From: Gilliamella apicola
GTDB lineage: Bacteria; Pseudomonadota; Gammaproteobacteria; Enterobacterales; Orbaceae
Assembly (NCBI RefSeq): GCF_000599985.1
Contig: NZ_CP007445.1
Span: 2,170,001-2,234,000, forward strand
DNA length: 64,000 nt
Direction of reading: 5' to 3'
The position numbers were made by a program, and so were the translations under genes. Position 1 is the first letter of the stretch. Each line of letters starts with the position of its first letter. Positions 9,574 to 18,746 of this stretch are shown piece after piece. Under the pieces are notes generated by a model that worked only from the letters and a program-made list of their open reading frames with translations, was not told where the DNA came from and made no database searches.

Positions 9574-11208
9574 TTATCTTGCTGCTAACTTTTGCAATAA
9601 CTCGTAAGATTTACCGCTATGCATCATATCGATCGCGCGTTTAGCATTCTGTTTAAGATCAGCTTGACCAAACAAACTCATCAACATCGCTACATTGACA
9701 GCAATTGCTGCTTCGTGAGCAGGTTTACCATGACCTTGTAAAATCGCAATTAACATATCACGATTCATCTCTGGCGTACCGCCCTCAATATCTTTTACTG
9801 TATAGGTTGGTAGACCAAAATCTTCAGGCGTTAAAGTAAAATAACGAATTTCGCCATTTTTAACTTCACCCACTTGGGTAGCGCCATGAATCGCTACTTC
9901 ATCCATTCCAGCCCCATGTACCACATAAGCATGAGTATAGTTAAGCATTTTTAATGTTTCTGCAATAGGTTGGATCAAATCAGGATGATAAACCCCTAAT
10001 AAAATACGTTTAGGACGAGATGGATTAATCAATGGTCCTAATACATTAAAAATAGTACGTGTTTTTAACTGTTGTCGTACTGGCGCTGCATGACGGAACC
10101 CTGAATGATACTGCTGGGCAAACAAGAAGCAAACACCTAATTCATCTAAAGCTTTACGTGATGCTTCGGCTGGCATATTTAATTTAATGCCTAAAGCAGA
10201 TAACACATCAGAAGATCCCGATTTGCTCGACACACCGCGATTACCATGTTTTGCCACTTTATAACCCAATGCAGCGGCTACAAAGGCACTGGCGGTTGAA
10301 ATATTAATACTGTTCGTACCATCTCCACCTGTACCGACTATATCGGTAAAATCATAATCAGGTATATCAAAACTATCTGCATTTTCAAGCAAAGCCTGCG
10401 CTGCACCCGCAATTTCATCTGGTTTTTCGCCACGCACTTTCATACTGATGATAGCCGTTGCTAATACCGTTGGCTCAATTTTACCTTGAATGATGAGGTT
10501 GAAAAGTATTTTGCTTTCTTCCTGCGTAATTGTTTGGCCTAAATACAACTTATTTAATATTGGTTGAATGTTGTATTCTTGTTTATCAACAATTGCTTTT
10601 TGCTGATTAGGTTCGGCTATTTTTTGTGGTGGATTAAGTGCCCAAGCTATCGTTTGCTCTAGCAATTTTACACCTTGAATGGTTAAAATGGATTCTGGAT
10701 GAAACTGAAAACCACAAACCCGATCCTCATCATTGCGTACAGCCATTACAATATTGTTGCAAAGTGCATTAATCGTGAGCGTTTTGGGAATATTTTCACC
10801 TTTTAAAGAGTGATAACGCGCAACTGGCAATGGATTAGGCAACCCTGCAAACATCGCTTGCTCATCATGCTCAATAAGCGATGCCTTACCATGTAAAATA
10901 TCACCCGCTGGCACAATACTGCCACCATAAGATTCAACAATAGCTTGATGCCCAAGGCAAATGCCAATGATTGGTAATTTACCTTTTAACCGTTTTAACA
11001 GTTCAGGCATAGAGCCCGCTTCGCTTGGTGTACCAGGACCTGGAGATAACATCAAAATAGGATTTTGCATTTGTGATAATTTTTCAATAATCACATCGGC
11101 AGGAATAGTATTACGATAGACCGTCACACAATGTTTGCTATTACGTAATTGATCAACCAAGTTATAAGTAAATGAATCAATATTATCAATAAATAAGATA
11201 TTAGCCAT
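9574..11208 (-). CDS. trpGD: Bifunctional anthranilate synthase component II / anthranilate phosphoribosyltransferase (TrpG-TrpD fusion)
   Basis: The N-terminal ~195 residues are the glutamine amidotransferase that supplies ammonia to Trp[10 protein letters not shown] holds the nucleophilic Cys, and FQFHPES holds the catalytic His and Glu. From about residue 215 the TrpD domain transfers phosphoribosyl from PRPP to anthranilate; [13 protein letters not shown] is the PRPP-binding loop and [15 protein letters not shown] follows. At 544 residues it is close to the E. coli fusion (531). Its ATG overlaps the last base of the trpE stop, so the two are translationally coupled. Confidence 0.97.
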   Translation of the reverse strand: MANILFIDNIDSFTYNLVDQLRNSKHCVTVYRNTIPADVIIEKLSQMQNPILMLSPGPGTPSEAGSMPELLKRLKGKLPIIGICLGHQAIVESYGGSIVPAGDILHGKASLIEHDEQAMFAGLPNPLPVARYHSLKGENIPKTLTINALCNNIVMAVRNDEDRVCGFQFHPESILTIQGVKLLEQTIAWALNPPQKIAEPNQQKAIVDKQEYNIQPILNKLYLGQTITQEESKILFNLIIQGKIEPTVLATAIISMKVRGEKPDEIAGAAQALLENADSFDIPDYDFTDIVGTGGDGTNSINISTASAFVAAALGYKVAKHGNRGVSSKSGSSDVLSALGIKLNMPAEASRKALDELGVCFLFAQQYHSGFRHAAPVRQQLKTRTIFNVLGPLINPSRPKRILLGVYHPDLIQPIAETLKMLNYTHAYVVHGAGMDEVAIHGATQVGEVKNGEIRYFTLTPEDFGLPTYTVKDIEGGTPEMNRDMLIAILQGHGKPAHEAAIAVNVAMLMSLFGQADLKQNAKRAIDMMHSGKSYELLQKLAAR

Positions 11209-12770
11209 TAGAATACACCTTCTACATTATGTGCTGCCATAATTGCCCTAACTACTGCGCGAGCTTTATTACGTGACTCGTCTGATTCGGACTGAGGATC
11301 CGAATCCAACACCACTCCCCCACCAGCTTGCACCGTGGCTATGCCATCTTCAACATAAGCACTGCGAATCACAATACAGGTATCAAGATCACCATTTGCG
11401 GTAAAATAACCTACTGCTCCGCCATAACTACCACGTTTCACTTTTTCGGATTCAGCAATTAATTGCATTGCACGCACTTTTGGTGCGCCAGTTAATGTAC
11501 CCATATTCATCGTAGCTTTATAAGCATGTAATGCATCTAAATCTTGACGTAACTGCCCTACAACCCGCGAAACTAAATGCATCACAAACGAATAACGATC
11601 GACTTTCAACAACTCTTTGGTATAACGTGTACCCGGCTCACAAATACGAGCTAAATCATTGCGGGCTAAATCAACCAGCATTAGGTGCTCAGCCAACTCT
11701 TTTTTATCAGTTCGCATCTCAAGTTCTAAACGACTATCCAAATCATGGTCAATATCGCCATTTTTGGTCAGACCTCGTGGGCGTGTGCCAGCAATAGGAT
11801 AGATTTCAACCTGATTGGTTGCCTTAGTATATTTAAGTGCACTTTCAGGAGAAGCACCAAATAACACAAAATCTTTATCTTGCATATAAAACATATAAGG
11901 ACTTGGATTATTGGTTTTTAGTACTTGATAAGCTGATAACGGTTTTGGACAAGGCAATGTAAAACGTCTCGATGGTACTGCTTGAAAAATCTCGCCTTGC
12001 TGAATGGCATCTTGCATTTTTTTTACGATGGTATTGAAATCATCATCGCTCTTATTGCAACTTACATCGATTTTGGCAAGCGACTGACTATCAATTGGTT
12101 TCATCGGTTTGCTTAACGTTGTTTGCAAATCATTTAATCTTTGCGTTAATCGTTCAATTTCTTTAGTGTCGGACGTAAATGCAGTCGCTTTTAAAATGGA
12201 TAGATGATCTTTATGATTTATTTCTAATAGTGTTTCAGCTAAATAAAAACAGAAGTCTTGGCAACGCTGTTCAGAAGATAAAATTGGTAGGTTTTCAAAT
12301 CCCGCGACCAGATCATAACAAAATAATCCGCCAACAAAAACCGCATCTGGACTGGAATTTTCTGGTACATTAACTACCGTTAACAAGGTTCTTAATGCAT
12401 CAAATACCGACAAAGATTTCAAACGTGAATCCTCATCTTGCAGATGATCAATATCAGAAAAAACTAACGTTAATGTTTGCGCATTAGCGAAAGTTTTAAT
12501 TACTTTATCGTCAACGGCTTGTTGCAACAAAGGTAATAGTTTTTCACCATTGGTTGTTAACGCTTCAATAGTGACTTTGGTATTGATTGCTGAAATGCGC
12601 AAAGCACTATCAATAATCATCACACTTTTAATACCTTGCTTATTATCAATTTCAGCCGATTCAAGCAGCAGCGTCGCAGGTCGGTTATCACATAATTGGT
12701 AAAACACCTGAGTCGGATCTTGATAATAACCGATGGTTTTGGTTATTTGAGTTAATGTTGGCTTATTCAT
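11208..12770 (-). CDS. trpE: Anthranilate synthase component I
   Basis: TrpE converts chorismate and ammonia to anthranilate and is the feedback-inhibited entry step. The 520-residue protein has LLESAEID near residue 35, matching the tryptophan-binding LLES motif, so feedback inhibition is likely retained. Chorismate-enzyme motifs include [33 protein letters not shown] and [12 protein letters not shown]. It is the first structural gene of the trp operon, preceded by a leader peptide, attenuator and operator. The ATG at 12770 gives a family-typical N-terminus. Confidence 0.98.
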   Translation of the reverse strand: MNKPTLTQITKTIGYYQDPTQVFYQLCDNRPATLLLESAEIDNKQGIKSVMIIDSALRISAINTKVTIEALTTNGEKLLPLLQQAVDDKVIKTFANAQTLTLVFSDIDHLQDEDSRLKSLSVFDALRTLLTVVNVPENSSPDAVFVGGLFCYDLVAGFENLPILSSEQRCQDFCFYLAETLLEINHKDHLSILKATAFTSDTKEIERLTQRLNDLQTTLSKPMKPIDSQSLAKIDVSCNKSDDDFNTIVKKMQDAIQQGEIFQAVPSRRFTLPCPKPLSAYQVLKTNNPSPYMFYMQDKDFVLFGASPESALKYTKATNQVEIYPIAGTRPRGLTKNGDIDHDLDSRLELEMRTDKKELAEHLMLVDLARNDLARICEPGTRYTKELLKVDRYSFVMHLVSRVVGQLRQDLDALHAYKATMNMGTLTGAPKVRAMQLIAESEKVKRGSYGGAVGYFTANGDLDTCIVIRSAYVEDGIATVQAGGGVVLDSDPQSESDESRNKARAVVRAIMAAHNVEGVF

Positions 12771-12828
12771 TGTTGACTCTCTATGTTTAAATTTTTATTC
12801 AGACGAATTCTTTTAATATCCTGAAACT

Positions 12829-12853
12829 AAAAAACCCGCACTAAGCGGGTTTT
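12829..12853 (-). terminator. trp attenuator terminator
   Basis: On the minus strand arms AAAACCCGC and GCGGGTTTT form a 9-bp stem with a 5-base loop, followed by further T residues, about 60 bases before trpE. Its 5' arm contains ACCCGC, complementary to GCGGGT at the end of the leader peptide gene (12881-12886). That gives the alternative pairing expected of transcription attenuation. Confidence 0.88.
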
Positions 12854-12878
12854 GCGAAAAAGACCATCCATCATCACA

Positions 12879-12956
12879 TTACCCGCAAAATGAACCACAC
12901 CACCAACCAAAGTAAGTGAATGGACGAGTAATAAAATGTAAAGATTGTATTTTCAT
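12879..12956 (-). CDS. trpL: trp operon leader peptide
   Basis: This 25-codon minus-strand frame is too short for ordinary gene calling. It starts MKIQSLHFITRPFTYFGWWC and ends GSFCG, with two tandem Trp codons at positions 18-19. Its position between the TrpR-type operator/promoter and the attenuator hairpin, and the overlap of its 3' end with a sequence able to pair with the terminator arm, identify it as the attenuation leader. Ribosome stalling at the Trp codons under starvation would favour the antiterminator. The residue sequence differs from E. coli TrpL, but the design is the same. Confidence 0.92.
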   Translation of the reverse strand: MKIQSLHFITRPFTYFGWWCGSFCG

Positions 12957-12982
12957 AATGTTATCGGTATAAAATAAATTTT

Positions 12983-13016
12983 GTACTATTAAACTAGTTC
13001 AATGATGCAATGTCAA
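12983..13016 (-). promoter_or_regulatory. trp promoter with overlapping TrpR operator
   Basis: Minus strand: TTGACA (13011-13016), 17-base spacer, TTTAAT (12988-12993). The overlapping GAACTAGTTTAATAGTAC (12983-13000) is an imperfect palindrome matching the E. coli trp operator GAACTAGTTAACTAGTAC at 16 of 18 positions. Repression by tryptophan-bound TrpR is therefore expected in addition to attenuation. Confidence 0.9.
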
Positions 13017-13060
13017 GTGAATATTTTATGTTCGATGAATAAAAATTAATTTTTATAAGA

Positions 13061-13093
13061 TAAAAAAGCGCGTTGATTAATCCGCGCTTTTTA
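13061..13093 (-). terminator. Rho-independent terminator of the TPR/DUF2971 gene
   Basis: A 10-bp stem (AAAAAGCGCG/CGCGCTTTTT, arms 13063-13072 and 13083-13092) follows the 13097-15583 stop after three bases. Flanking A/T runs would let it work in both directions. Confidence 0.85.
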
Positions 13094-13096
13094 TTG

Positions 13097-15583
13097 TTAA
13101 CGTAATGGCATTTCCGATTGAACTACTTTAATCGGCTTGCTTCTGGTTTTAGATTGAGAGGTTCTCACATGGTTTGTGATCCACAATTTATGATGAGGTT
13201 GACATTGAGGACCTAAGTAGATCTTTTCAAGATAATCTTCTATTTTGCCATAATTAACAAATAGACTATTTGCATAAGCATAATTTGTCGGTGCTTGTAT
13301 TAACTCATCTGCAATATTGGTAATATAAATCATCCGACATTCATCTTCATCCTCAAAAGCGGCATGCTTGACTAAACATGAGATAGGCATCAATGCTAAA
13401 GCAATCAATTGATCCAAATTAGTTATTTTTTTTACTTTTCTTGATTTTTTTAGTCTACAAATAATATTATGAATTTGATTTAGTTTTTTTCTAACTGTAT
13501 TTATTTTTGCTTCTTCATTTAGCGAGTCTAAATAAGCATTCCATTTCGCATCAATATTTTCAGGAGAATCACTTTGATGTTCTAAAAAAAAGGAGTACTT
13601 GTTACGTTTAGCAATACTAATGTAGCCATTTTTTGGATCAAAGTAGAGACAGCGGAATAATGGCAAAGAACCAACAGAAGATGTAATATTTTTTTCAGTA
13701 ACAGTTTCAGAGTTTTTTGGGTTTGAATTTACGATTAAATCATTGCTCGTGTTATCGCTCTTTTGATTCAAATTTTCATTTGAATTATTTAATCCCATAG
13801 TTGCCACTACGCTTTTAGCTGAATCATTTCTTGCTAAACCAAAGTCTGTATTATTGAAAAAATAATTAATACTCTCAGGATTAATACTCCGCTTAATATC
13901 ATCACCAAAAAACTTTTTATTAAAAACCACACTGACACTTGAACCAACAATATTGTTTTCATTACCATAAAGCCTAAATTGATTTAATGAATTATGATTA
14001 AATGAAAAACTAGCTAAAAACGTTTTGATTTCATTATTATTTTCAGTATTTATACCTAACCAATCAGTTAAAACTTGGTTTTCTGTCGGATCATTCATAA
14101 AATCAACCACATTTAAACGAAAATCACTTGGTTTATTTTTTAAAAGATTAAATAACACTTCTGGTTTGGTATAATGCGCAACTTGTCGTTCAAATATTAG
14201 TCCATCATTATTTTTAGATTCATTTAAATTAAACTCTACAAGTAATTCTTTTTGTATGTCAATTGTTAATTCTCTAATATCACAAATTTTGGCTACCAAG
14301 TCATCTCGTTGTTTTTCTTCAAATATTGATGAATTTTTATTGCTAATCATAGATAACATCATTTGAGCAATAATATAAATTTGAAAAGTGTCATTAGAAT
14401 AAACCACATTTTGATAATGCTCTTCCGCTGAATTTAATTTAACTTTTGTTTTGTCAAAGAAAACATTATCACCTAATATCCATTGTACATAAGAATATAT
14501 TATTGGATTATTTTGCTTTCCAATATTCAAATAACAGCGTTCGGCCTTCTCAATATTATGTTGATTTTGGTAAATATCACCTAAATAAAATTGTGCTAAT
14601 TCATATATCCCTGGATTATCCTCCTTTTCAACATTAAAATAAAAATATTCAGCTAGTTCAATATTTTTTTTATTTTGATAAATAACACCTAAATTAAATT
14701 GTGCCACAGCATATGCCACTGAATTATCTTGCTTTTCAATACTTGAATAATATTCTTCTGCCCGATTAAAATTATTATATTCATATTGGTAAATAATACC
14801 TAAATTCACTTGTGCTGTAGCATATACTCTTAGATTATCTAGATAATATTGCTTTTCAATACTTGAATAATATTCTTCCGCCCGATTATAATTATTATAT
14901 TCATATTGGTAAATAATCCCTAAATATAATTGTGCTTGAGCATATGCCTTTGGATTGTCTTTCTTTTTAACATTTATATAATATTGTTCAGCTTTCTCAA
15001 TATTATTGTTTTCATTCTGGCAAATAATACCTAGATTCAATTGTGCTTGAGCATATGCCTCTGGATTATCATCCTTTTTAACCTTTAAATAATAGTGCTC
15101 AGCCTGCTTAATGTTATGTTTTTCTTTTCGGTAAATATCACCTAATTTACATTGTGCTTGAGCATATAACTTAGGATTACCTTGCTTGTTAACATTTAAA
15201 TAACATTGTTCAGCCATCTCAATGTTATACTTTACTGTTTGGTAGATAACACCTAATTTACATTGTGCTTGAGCATATACCTTAGGATTATCTTCCTTTT
15301 TAACATTTAAATAACATTGTTCCGCCTTTTCTTTATTGTTTTTATCATATTGATAGATATAGCCTAAGCAAAATTGTGCCTTAGCGTATATCTGTGGATT
15401 ATCTTGCTTTTCAATATTTGAAAGATATTTTATTGCTAGCTGCCAATCTTTTTTATCGAAATAATAAATCTTAAACAATTCAAATTGAGCTTGTGCATAT
15501 TTTTCTGCACCATCATGCCGAGTAATTTTTTTGAGTTGCTTAATTCGTTGTTGGATTTTTAATTCTGTTTTTTGTTGTTCCAT
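13097..15583 (-). CDS. Large repeat protein: tandem TPR/Sel1-like repeats plus C-terminal DUF2971-like domain
   Basis: I do not know a function for this 828-residue protein. Residues ~25-400 are about ten tandem ~37-residue repeats of the form DNPxxYAQAQxxLGxIYQ...NIExAEQYYxNVKK, a TPR-like pattern. Several neighbouring repeats are nearly identical, including at DNA level, which suggests recent duplication. From about residue 467 a second domain begins with VAHYTKPEVLFNLLKN and VVDFMNDPTENQVL. It continues with KHAAFEDEDECRMIY and YLEKIYLGPQC, the pattern I associate with DUF2971 proteins. There is no signal peptide or membrane segment. The start ATG has AAGGA six bases upstream. The gene stands alone with its own terminator. 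Lower G+C than the neighbouring trp genes suggests an accessory gene. Confidence 0.8.
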   Translation of the reverse strand: MEQQKTELKIQQRIKQLKKITRHDGAEKYAQAQFELFKIYYFDKKDWQLAIKYLSNIEKQDNPQIYAKAQFCLGYIYQYDKNNKEKAEQCYLNVKKEDNPKVYAQAQCKLGVIYQTVKYNIEMAEQCYLNVNKQGNPKLYAQAQCKLGDIYRKEKHNIKQAEHYYLKVKKDDNPEAYAQAQLNLGIICQNENNNIEKAEQYYINVKKKDNPKAYAQAQLYLGIIYQYEYNNYNRAEEYYSSIEKQYYLDNLRVYATAQVNLGIIYQYEYNNFNRAEEYYSSIEKQDNSVAYAVAQFNLGVIYQNKKNIELAEYFYFNVEKEDNPGIYELAQFYLGDIYQNQHNIEKAERCYLNIGKQNNPIIYSYVQWILGDNVFFDKTKVKLNSAEEHYQNVVYSNDTFQIYIIAQMMLSMISNKNSSIFEEKQRDDLVAKICDIRELTIDIQKELLVEFNLNESKNNDGLIFERQVAHYTKPEVLFNLLKNKPSDFRLNVVDFMNDPTENQVLTDWLGINTENNNEIKTFLASFSFNHNSLNQFRLYGNENNIVGSSVSVVFNKKFFGDDIKRSINPESINYFFNNTDFGLARNDSAKSVVATMGLNNSNENLNQKSDNTSNDLIVNSNPKNSETVTEKNITSSVGSLPLFRCLYFDPKNGYISIAKRNKYSFFLEHQSDSPENIDAKWNAYLDSLNEEAKINTVRKKLNQIHNIICRLKKSRKVKKITNLDQLIALALMPISCLVKHAAFEDEDECRMIYITNIADELIQAPTNYAYANSLFVNYGKIEDYLEKIYLGPQCQPHHKLWITNHVRTSQSKTRSKPIKVVQSEMPLR

Positions 15584-15891
15584 CCCAATTCCTTTTTTAT
15601 TATTTTTATAGTCAATTAATAGTATTTAAGGTATTACACTGTTAATAACATTAGGTATATTTTTGGATCATTTGATTTTATCAACAGTTCAATAAAATAC
15701 GAAAACATTTTGTTAATGAATTTTATTTTGAACAATTTTGTTATAGATATATTATGTTTATAAGTAGAATCAATACAAGAAGCTATTTTAATTTCATATA
15801 GTTATGTAAATTAATAATTTGTCAAAGTACTTTATAGCGTTTAAAATGATTTACACTTTTAATTATTCCCAAAAACCAGAGAATTTAACTT
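15584..15891. other. AT-rich divergent intergenic region
   Basis: About 308 bases between the divergent repeat-protein gene and qmcA. It must contain both promoters, but no box stands out from the A/T background. No ORF, RNA or strong hairpin is visible. Confidence 0.5.
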
Positions 15892-16800
15892 ATGCCTATA
15901 TTTTATCTTCTTGTTGCAGTGATTGTTGTACTTGCTATAGCAACTGTTGTTAAAGCCATTACCATTGTGCCACAAGGTTACCAATATACCATTGAGCGTT
16001 TTGGTAAATATACTCACACTCTTGAACCAGGTTTAAATATCATTATTCCTTTTATGGATGGTGTGGGTCGTAAAATTAATATGATGGAACAAGTGCTTGA
16101 TATTCCATCTCAAGAAGTCATTTCTAAAGATAATGCTAATGTGCAAATTGATGCAGTTTGCTTTATTCAAGTACAAGATGCCGCAAGAGCCGCTTATCAA
16201 GTCAATCAACTTGAACGTGCTGTGATTAATCTTATGATGACCAACATTCGTACCGTACTCGGTAGTATGGAACTTGATGAGATGTTATCACAACGTGACC
16301 ATATTAACTCAAAATTACTGAGTATTGTTGATGATGCAACCAGTCCTTGGGGCATTAAAATTACCCGTATTGAAATCCGAGATGTGCGCCCACCGGCAGA
16401 ATTGATTGCAGCCATGAATGCACAGATGAAAGCTGAACGTAATAAGCGTGCTGAAATCCTAGAAGCAGAAGGGATCCGCCAAGCTGCTATTTTACGTTCC
16501 GAGGGTGAAAAACAGTCTGAAATTTTAAAAGCCGAAGGTGAAAAACAGGCCGCATTTTTACAAGCTGAAGCTCGTGAACGTGCTGCAGAAGCGGAAGCAA
16601 AAGCAACACAAATGGTTTCGGATGCGATTGCGGCTGGTAATATTAATGCAATTAACTACTTTGTTGCTCAAAAATATACTGAGGCATTAAAACAGATTGG
16701 TGCTTCAGATAACAGTAAAGTGGTAATGATGCCGCTTGACGCGTCATCTCTTATGGGAAGCATTGGCGGTATTGCAGAATTAATTAAAAATTCTAAATAG
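15892..16800 (+). CDS. qmcA: SPFH/band-7 membrane protein QmcA (stomatin-like)
   Basis: QmcA is an inner-membrane SPFH-domain protein whose C-terminal domain faces the periplasm in E. coli, linked to quality control with FtsH. The 302-residue protein has one N-terminal membrane segment (about residues 3-23). The band-7 domain follows ([20 protein letters not shown] through [15 protein letters not shown]). After it comes a long Ala/Glu-rich coiled coil (about 180-245) with repeats such as [20 protein letters not shown]. Length is close to the E. coli protein (305). The downstream NfeD-family gene is its usual partner, 104 bases away. Confidence 0.93.
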   Translation: MPIFYLLVAVIVVLAIATVVKAITIVPQGYQYTIERFGKYTHTLEPGLNIIIPFMDGVGRKINMMEQVLDIPSQEVISKDNANVQIDAVCFIQVQDAARAAYQVNQLERAVINLMMTNIRTVLGSMELDEMLSQRDHINSKLLSIVDDATSPWGIKITRIEIRDVRPPAELIAAMNAQMKAERNKRAEILEAEGIRQAAILRSEGEKQSEILKAEGEKQAAFLQAEARERAAEAEAKATQMVSDAIAAGNINAINYFVAQKYTEALKQIGASDNSKVVMMPLDASSLMGSIGGIAELIKNSK

Positions 16801-16904
16801 CCCGTATTAAAGTAAGTTTGAGTCATAAATTTCATAGTTGATAACTAATTAGCTAAGAAATAATTGAAAAATATATTTCAATCAATAAATTAAAGGTAAA
16901 ACCA

Positions 16905-17369
16905 ATGTCTGATTTTTTAATGATTATTTATGATTCACCTCACTGGATATTTATTGCTTTAGGCGGTCTGTTGCTGATTGCTGAACTATTAGGAACGACC
17001 GGATATGCGCTCTGGAGTGGAATTGCAGCCATTGTTGTTGGTTTAATCGCTTGGATTTTACCTTTATCTTGGCCTGTTTTATGGATCCTTTTTTCTATTT
17101 TCACTCTCACTTCAGCTTATATCTGGTGGGTTGTATTAAAAAAACGAGATCACAATAAATCACGAAAAAATCAGATCAATCAACCTCAACAAGAGTTAAT
17201 TGGTATTAAAACGGTTGTTACCGATGCGATTATTAATGGTTCAGGAAGAGTTAAAATTAAAGATGGAACTTGGTCAGCAAGATGTGATAAAGATCTCGAC
17301 GTTGGTCAATCAGTTGAGGTTATTTCAATTGACGGTTTAACTTTGCATGTAAAACCATTAAATCATTAA
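16905..17369 (+). CDS. ybbJ: NfeD-family inner-membrane protein (YbbJ-like)
   Basis: The NfeD short form pairs genetically with SPFH proteins and is thought to regulate or scaffold them; the biochemical role is unsettled. The 154 residues show hydrophobic segments at about 11-28, 35-53 and 56-78. A cytoplasmic linker follows, then a C-terminal OB-fold-like domain with GRVKIKDGTWSARCDKDLDVGQSVEV, a typical NfeD signature. Length agrees with E. coli YbbJ (about 150). It is downstream of qmcA in the same direction and followed by a strong terminator, so the two probably form an operon. Confidence 0.9.
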   Translation: MSDFLMIIYDSPHWIFIALGGLLLIAELLGTTGYALWSGIAAIVVGLIAWILPLSWPVLWILFSIFTLTSAYIWWVVLKKRDHNKSRKNQINQPQQELIGIKTVVTDAIINGSGRVKIKDGTWSARCDKDLDVGQSVEVISIDGLTLHVKPLNH

Positions 17370-17412
17370 TGATACAGTATTGATTGAATTAATCAGTAAC
17401 AATTTAATTACA

Positions 17413-17437
17413 AGACGCGTCATTGACGCGTTTTTTT
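17413..17437 (+). terminator. Rho-independent terminator after qmcA-ybbJ
   Basis: ACGCGTCATTGACGCGT forms a GC-rich hairpin followed directly by seven T residues on the plus strand. Confidence 0.88.
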
Positions 17438-17702
17438 ATGGTCATAATCGCAAAATACTCAATAGGTTAAAACGAGTATTTGTTCGGTAAAATTCCCTTA
17501 ATTCATACATTCTAAACTAAATGTTATTTTGATAATTAAATTCCGATGCCCTAGACAAGAATATCCTCATTAATTGCCTAAGATGAAGCTTATTGCCTTA
17601 AACTATTAGACTAAAAATAATATTTTTTGTAACAAATAATTTAAAACTGATATATAAATTTATCTTTGGGTTTGAGATCACTCAAAAATTGGTATCGGTA
17701 TT
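17438..17702. other. Intergenic region between ybbJ terminator and the LysR gene
   Basis: This non-coding stretch holds an 8-bp inverted repeat (AAATACTC 17453-17460, GAGTATTT 17474-17481) and a small TTTGAG/CTCAAA hairpin near 17669-17684. Neither has a T run. I see no gene or RNA. Confidence 0.4.
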
Positions 17703-18596
17703 TTAAGTAGTCGATTCCGTTAGAAGTTTTTCTAATATTTCATAAACAAGTAAAACCCGTTTAGGGGTAATTGTTTGATTTGGCCTGTAAAGATAAAATG
17801 ACCATATTTCATTTTCGTAATTATCGAACACAACAACCAGCTCCCCTGAGTCAAGATAATGCTGGCAATCTTGGCGAGCAATTGGCGCAAAAATTCGACC
17901 TGCTAATGTAGCTTGCAGCAAACTCTTTAAATCGGTAGTAACGACACAAGGATTGACCAGAGGTATTGGCAAATCACCTATAATCCAATCCCATGCTTTA
18001 CCAGTACTTGAATTAAAAATATTCCCTACAGGAAATTTTTGTGCCAATTCAAATATATCTTTTGGCAAACCTGTTTGGGTGATAAGTTTAGGTGATACAA
18101 CAATCGGCTCTTGCATAACATAGATTTTTTTAGCAATCCAATGTTCATTGGGCGTTTTACTAATGCGAATACCGATATCGATTTGGTCGTCTACAGCCTT
18201 AAGTATTTCAAAATCCGTCCGCCATTCGATATTAATCTGTGGATATGGAGCCAGTGCGGTCAATAATTGGTATAGAATGCGATCAAAAAATGGATACGGT
18301 GGTAAGGTGATTCGAACTGTACCACGTAATTCATCTTTTGCATTTTTGGACGAACCAAATAACTGCTGTTCTTCCTGCAAAAAATGCACCGCTTTAGGTA
18401 TAAACGACTCGCCAAAATCAGTCAACGTAATGCTTCGGGTATTTCGCTTAAATAGTGGTTCGCCCAAATCATTTTCCAATTCGGCAATCATTCGGGTGAT
18501 CACCTGTGGTGAAACAGAAAATTGCGCAGCGGTTTTTTTAAAACTTAATACTTCTGCCGCTACTACAAAATATTTCAAAGCATCTAAACGATTCAA
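17703..18596 (-). CDS. LysR-family transcriptional regulator
   Basis: A 297-residue regulator with the classic LysR layout. The N-terminal winged helix-turn-helix is at residues ~1-60 (MNRLDALKYFVVAAEVLSF, KTAAQFSVSPQVITRMIAELENDLGEPLF), and the rest is a type 2 periplasmic-binding-like effector domain. It is divergently transcribed from the zinc alcohol dehydrogenase at 18747 with 150 bases between. That spacing holds a palindrome of the LysR-box type, so it most likely regulates that gene. The effector is unknown. The start ATG is the natural family start. Confidence 0.9.
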   Translation of the reverse strand: MNRLDALKYFVVAAEVLSFKKTAAQFSVSPQVITRMIAELENDLGEPLFKRNTRSITLTDFGESFIPKAVHFLQEEQQLFGSSKNAKDELRGTVRITLPPYPFFDRILYQLLTALAPYPQINIEWRTDFEILKAVDDQIDIGIRISKTPNEHWIAKKIYVMQEPIVVSPKLITQTGLPKDIFELAQKFPVGNIFNSSTGKAWDWIIGDLPIPLVNPCVVTTDLKSLLQATLAGRIFAPIARQDCQHYLDSGELVVVFDNYENEIWSFYLYRPNQTITPKRVLLVYEILEKLLTESTT

Positions 18597-18660
18597 TTCA
18601 TGATCTCATTTTTTGGAATTGTGTTTTCTTATTTTAGTCATTTTAAGAGATCATTCAGTA

Positions 18661-18675
18661 GATTACAATGTAATC
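18661..18675. promoter_or_regulatory. Candidate LysR-type operator
   Basis: GATTACAATGTAATC is a perfect 6-bp-arm palindrome containing the T-N11-A pattern. It is centred between the divergent LysR and alcohol dehydrogenase genes. A further inverted pair TGATCTC/GAGATCA flanks the region on the LysR side (18601-18607, 18647-18653). Confidence 0.5.
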
Positions 18676-18746
18676 GATAGCTTTATAAAAAAGGTGAATG
18701 TCTAATAAAATAACCTCATTTTTAGATAATGGATAAGGATTCAATT

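Noticed and set aside
14446..15560. The evenly spaced repeats as a CRISPR array
   Set aside because: The repeats are about 111 bases in one coding frame and encode TPR-like units; there are no short identical repeats with unique spacers.
18148..18603. 151-residue plus-strand ORF opposite the LysR gene
   Set aside because: It is antisense to a well-conserved LysR protein and has no family features.
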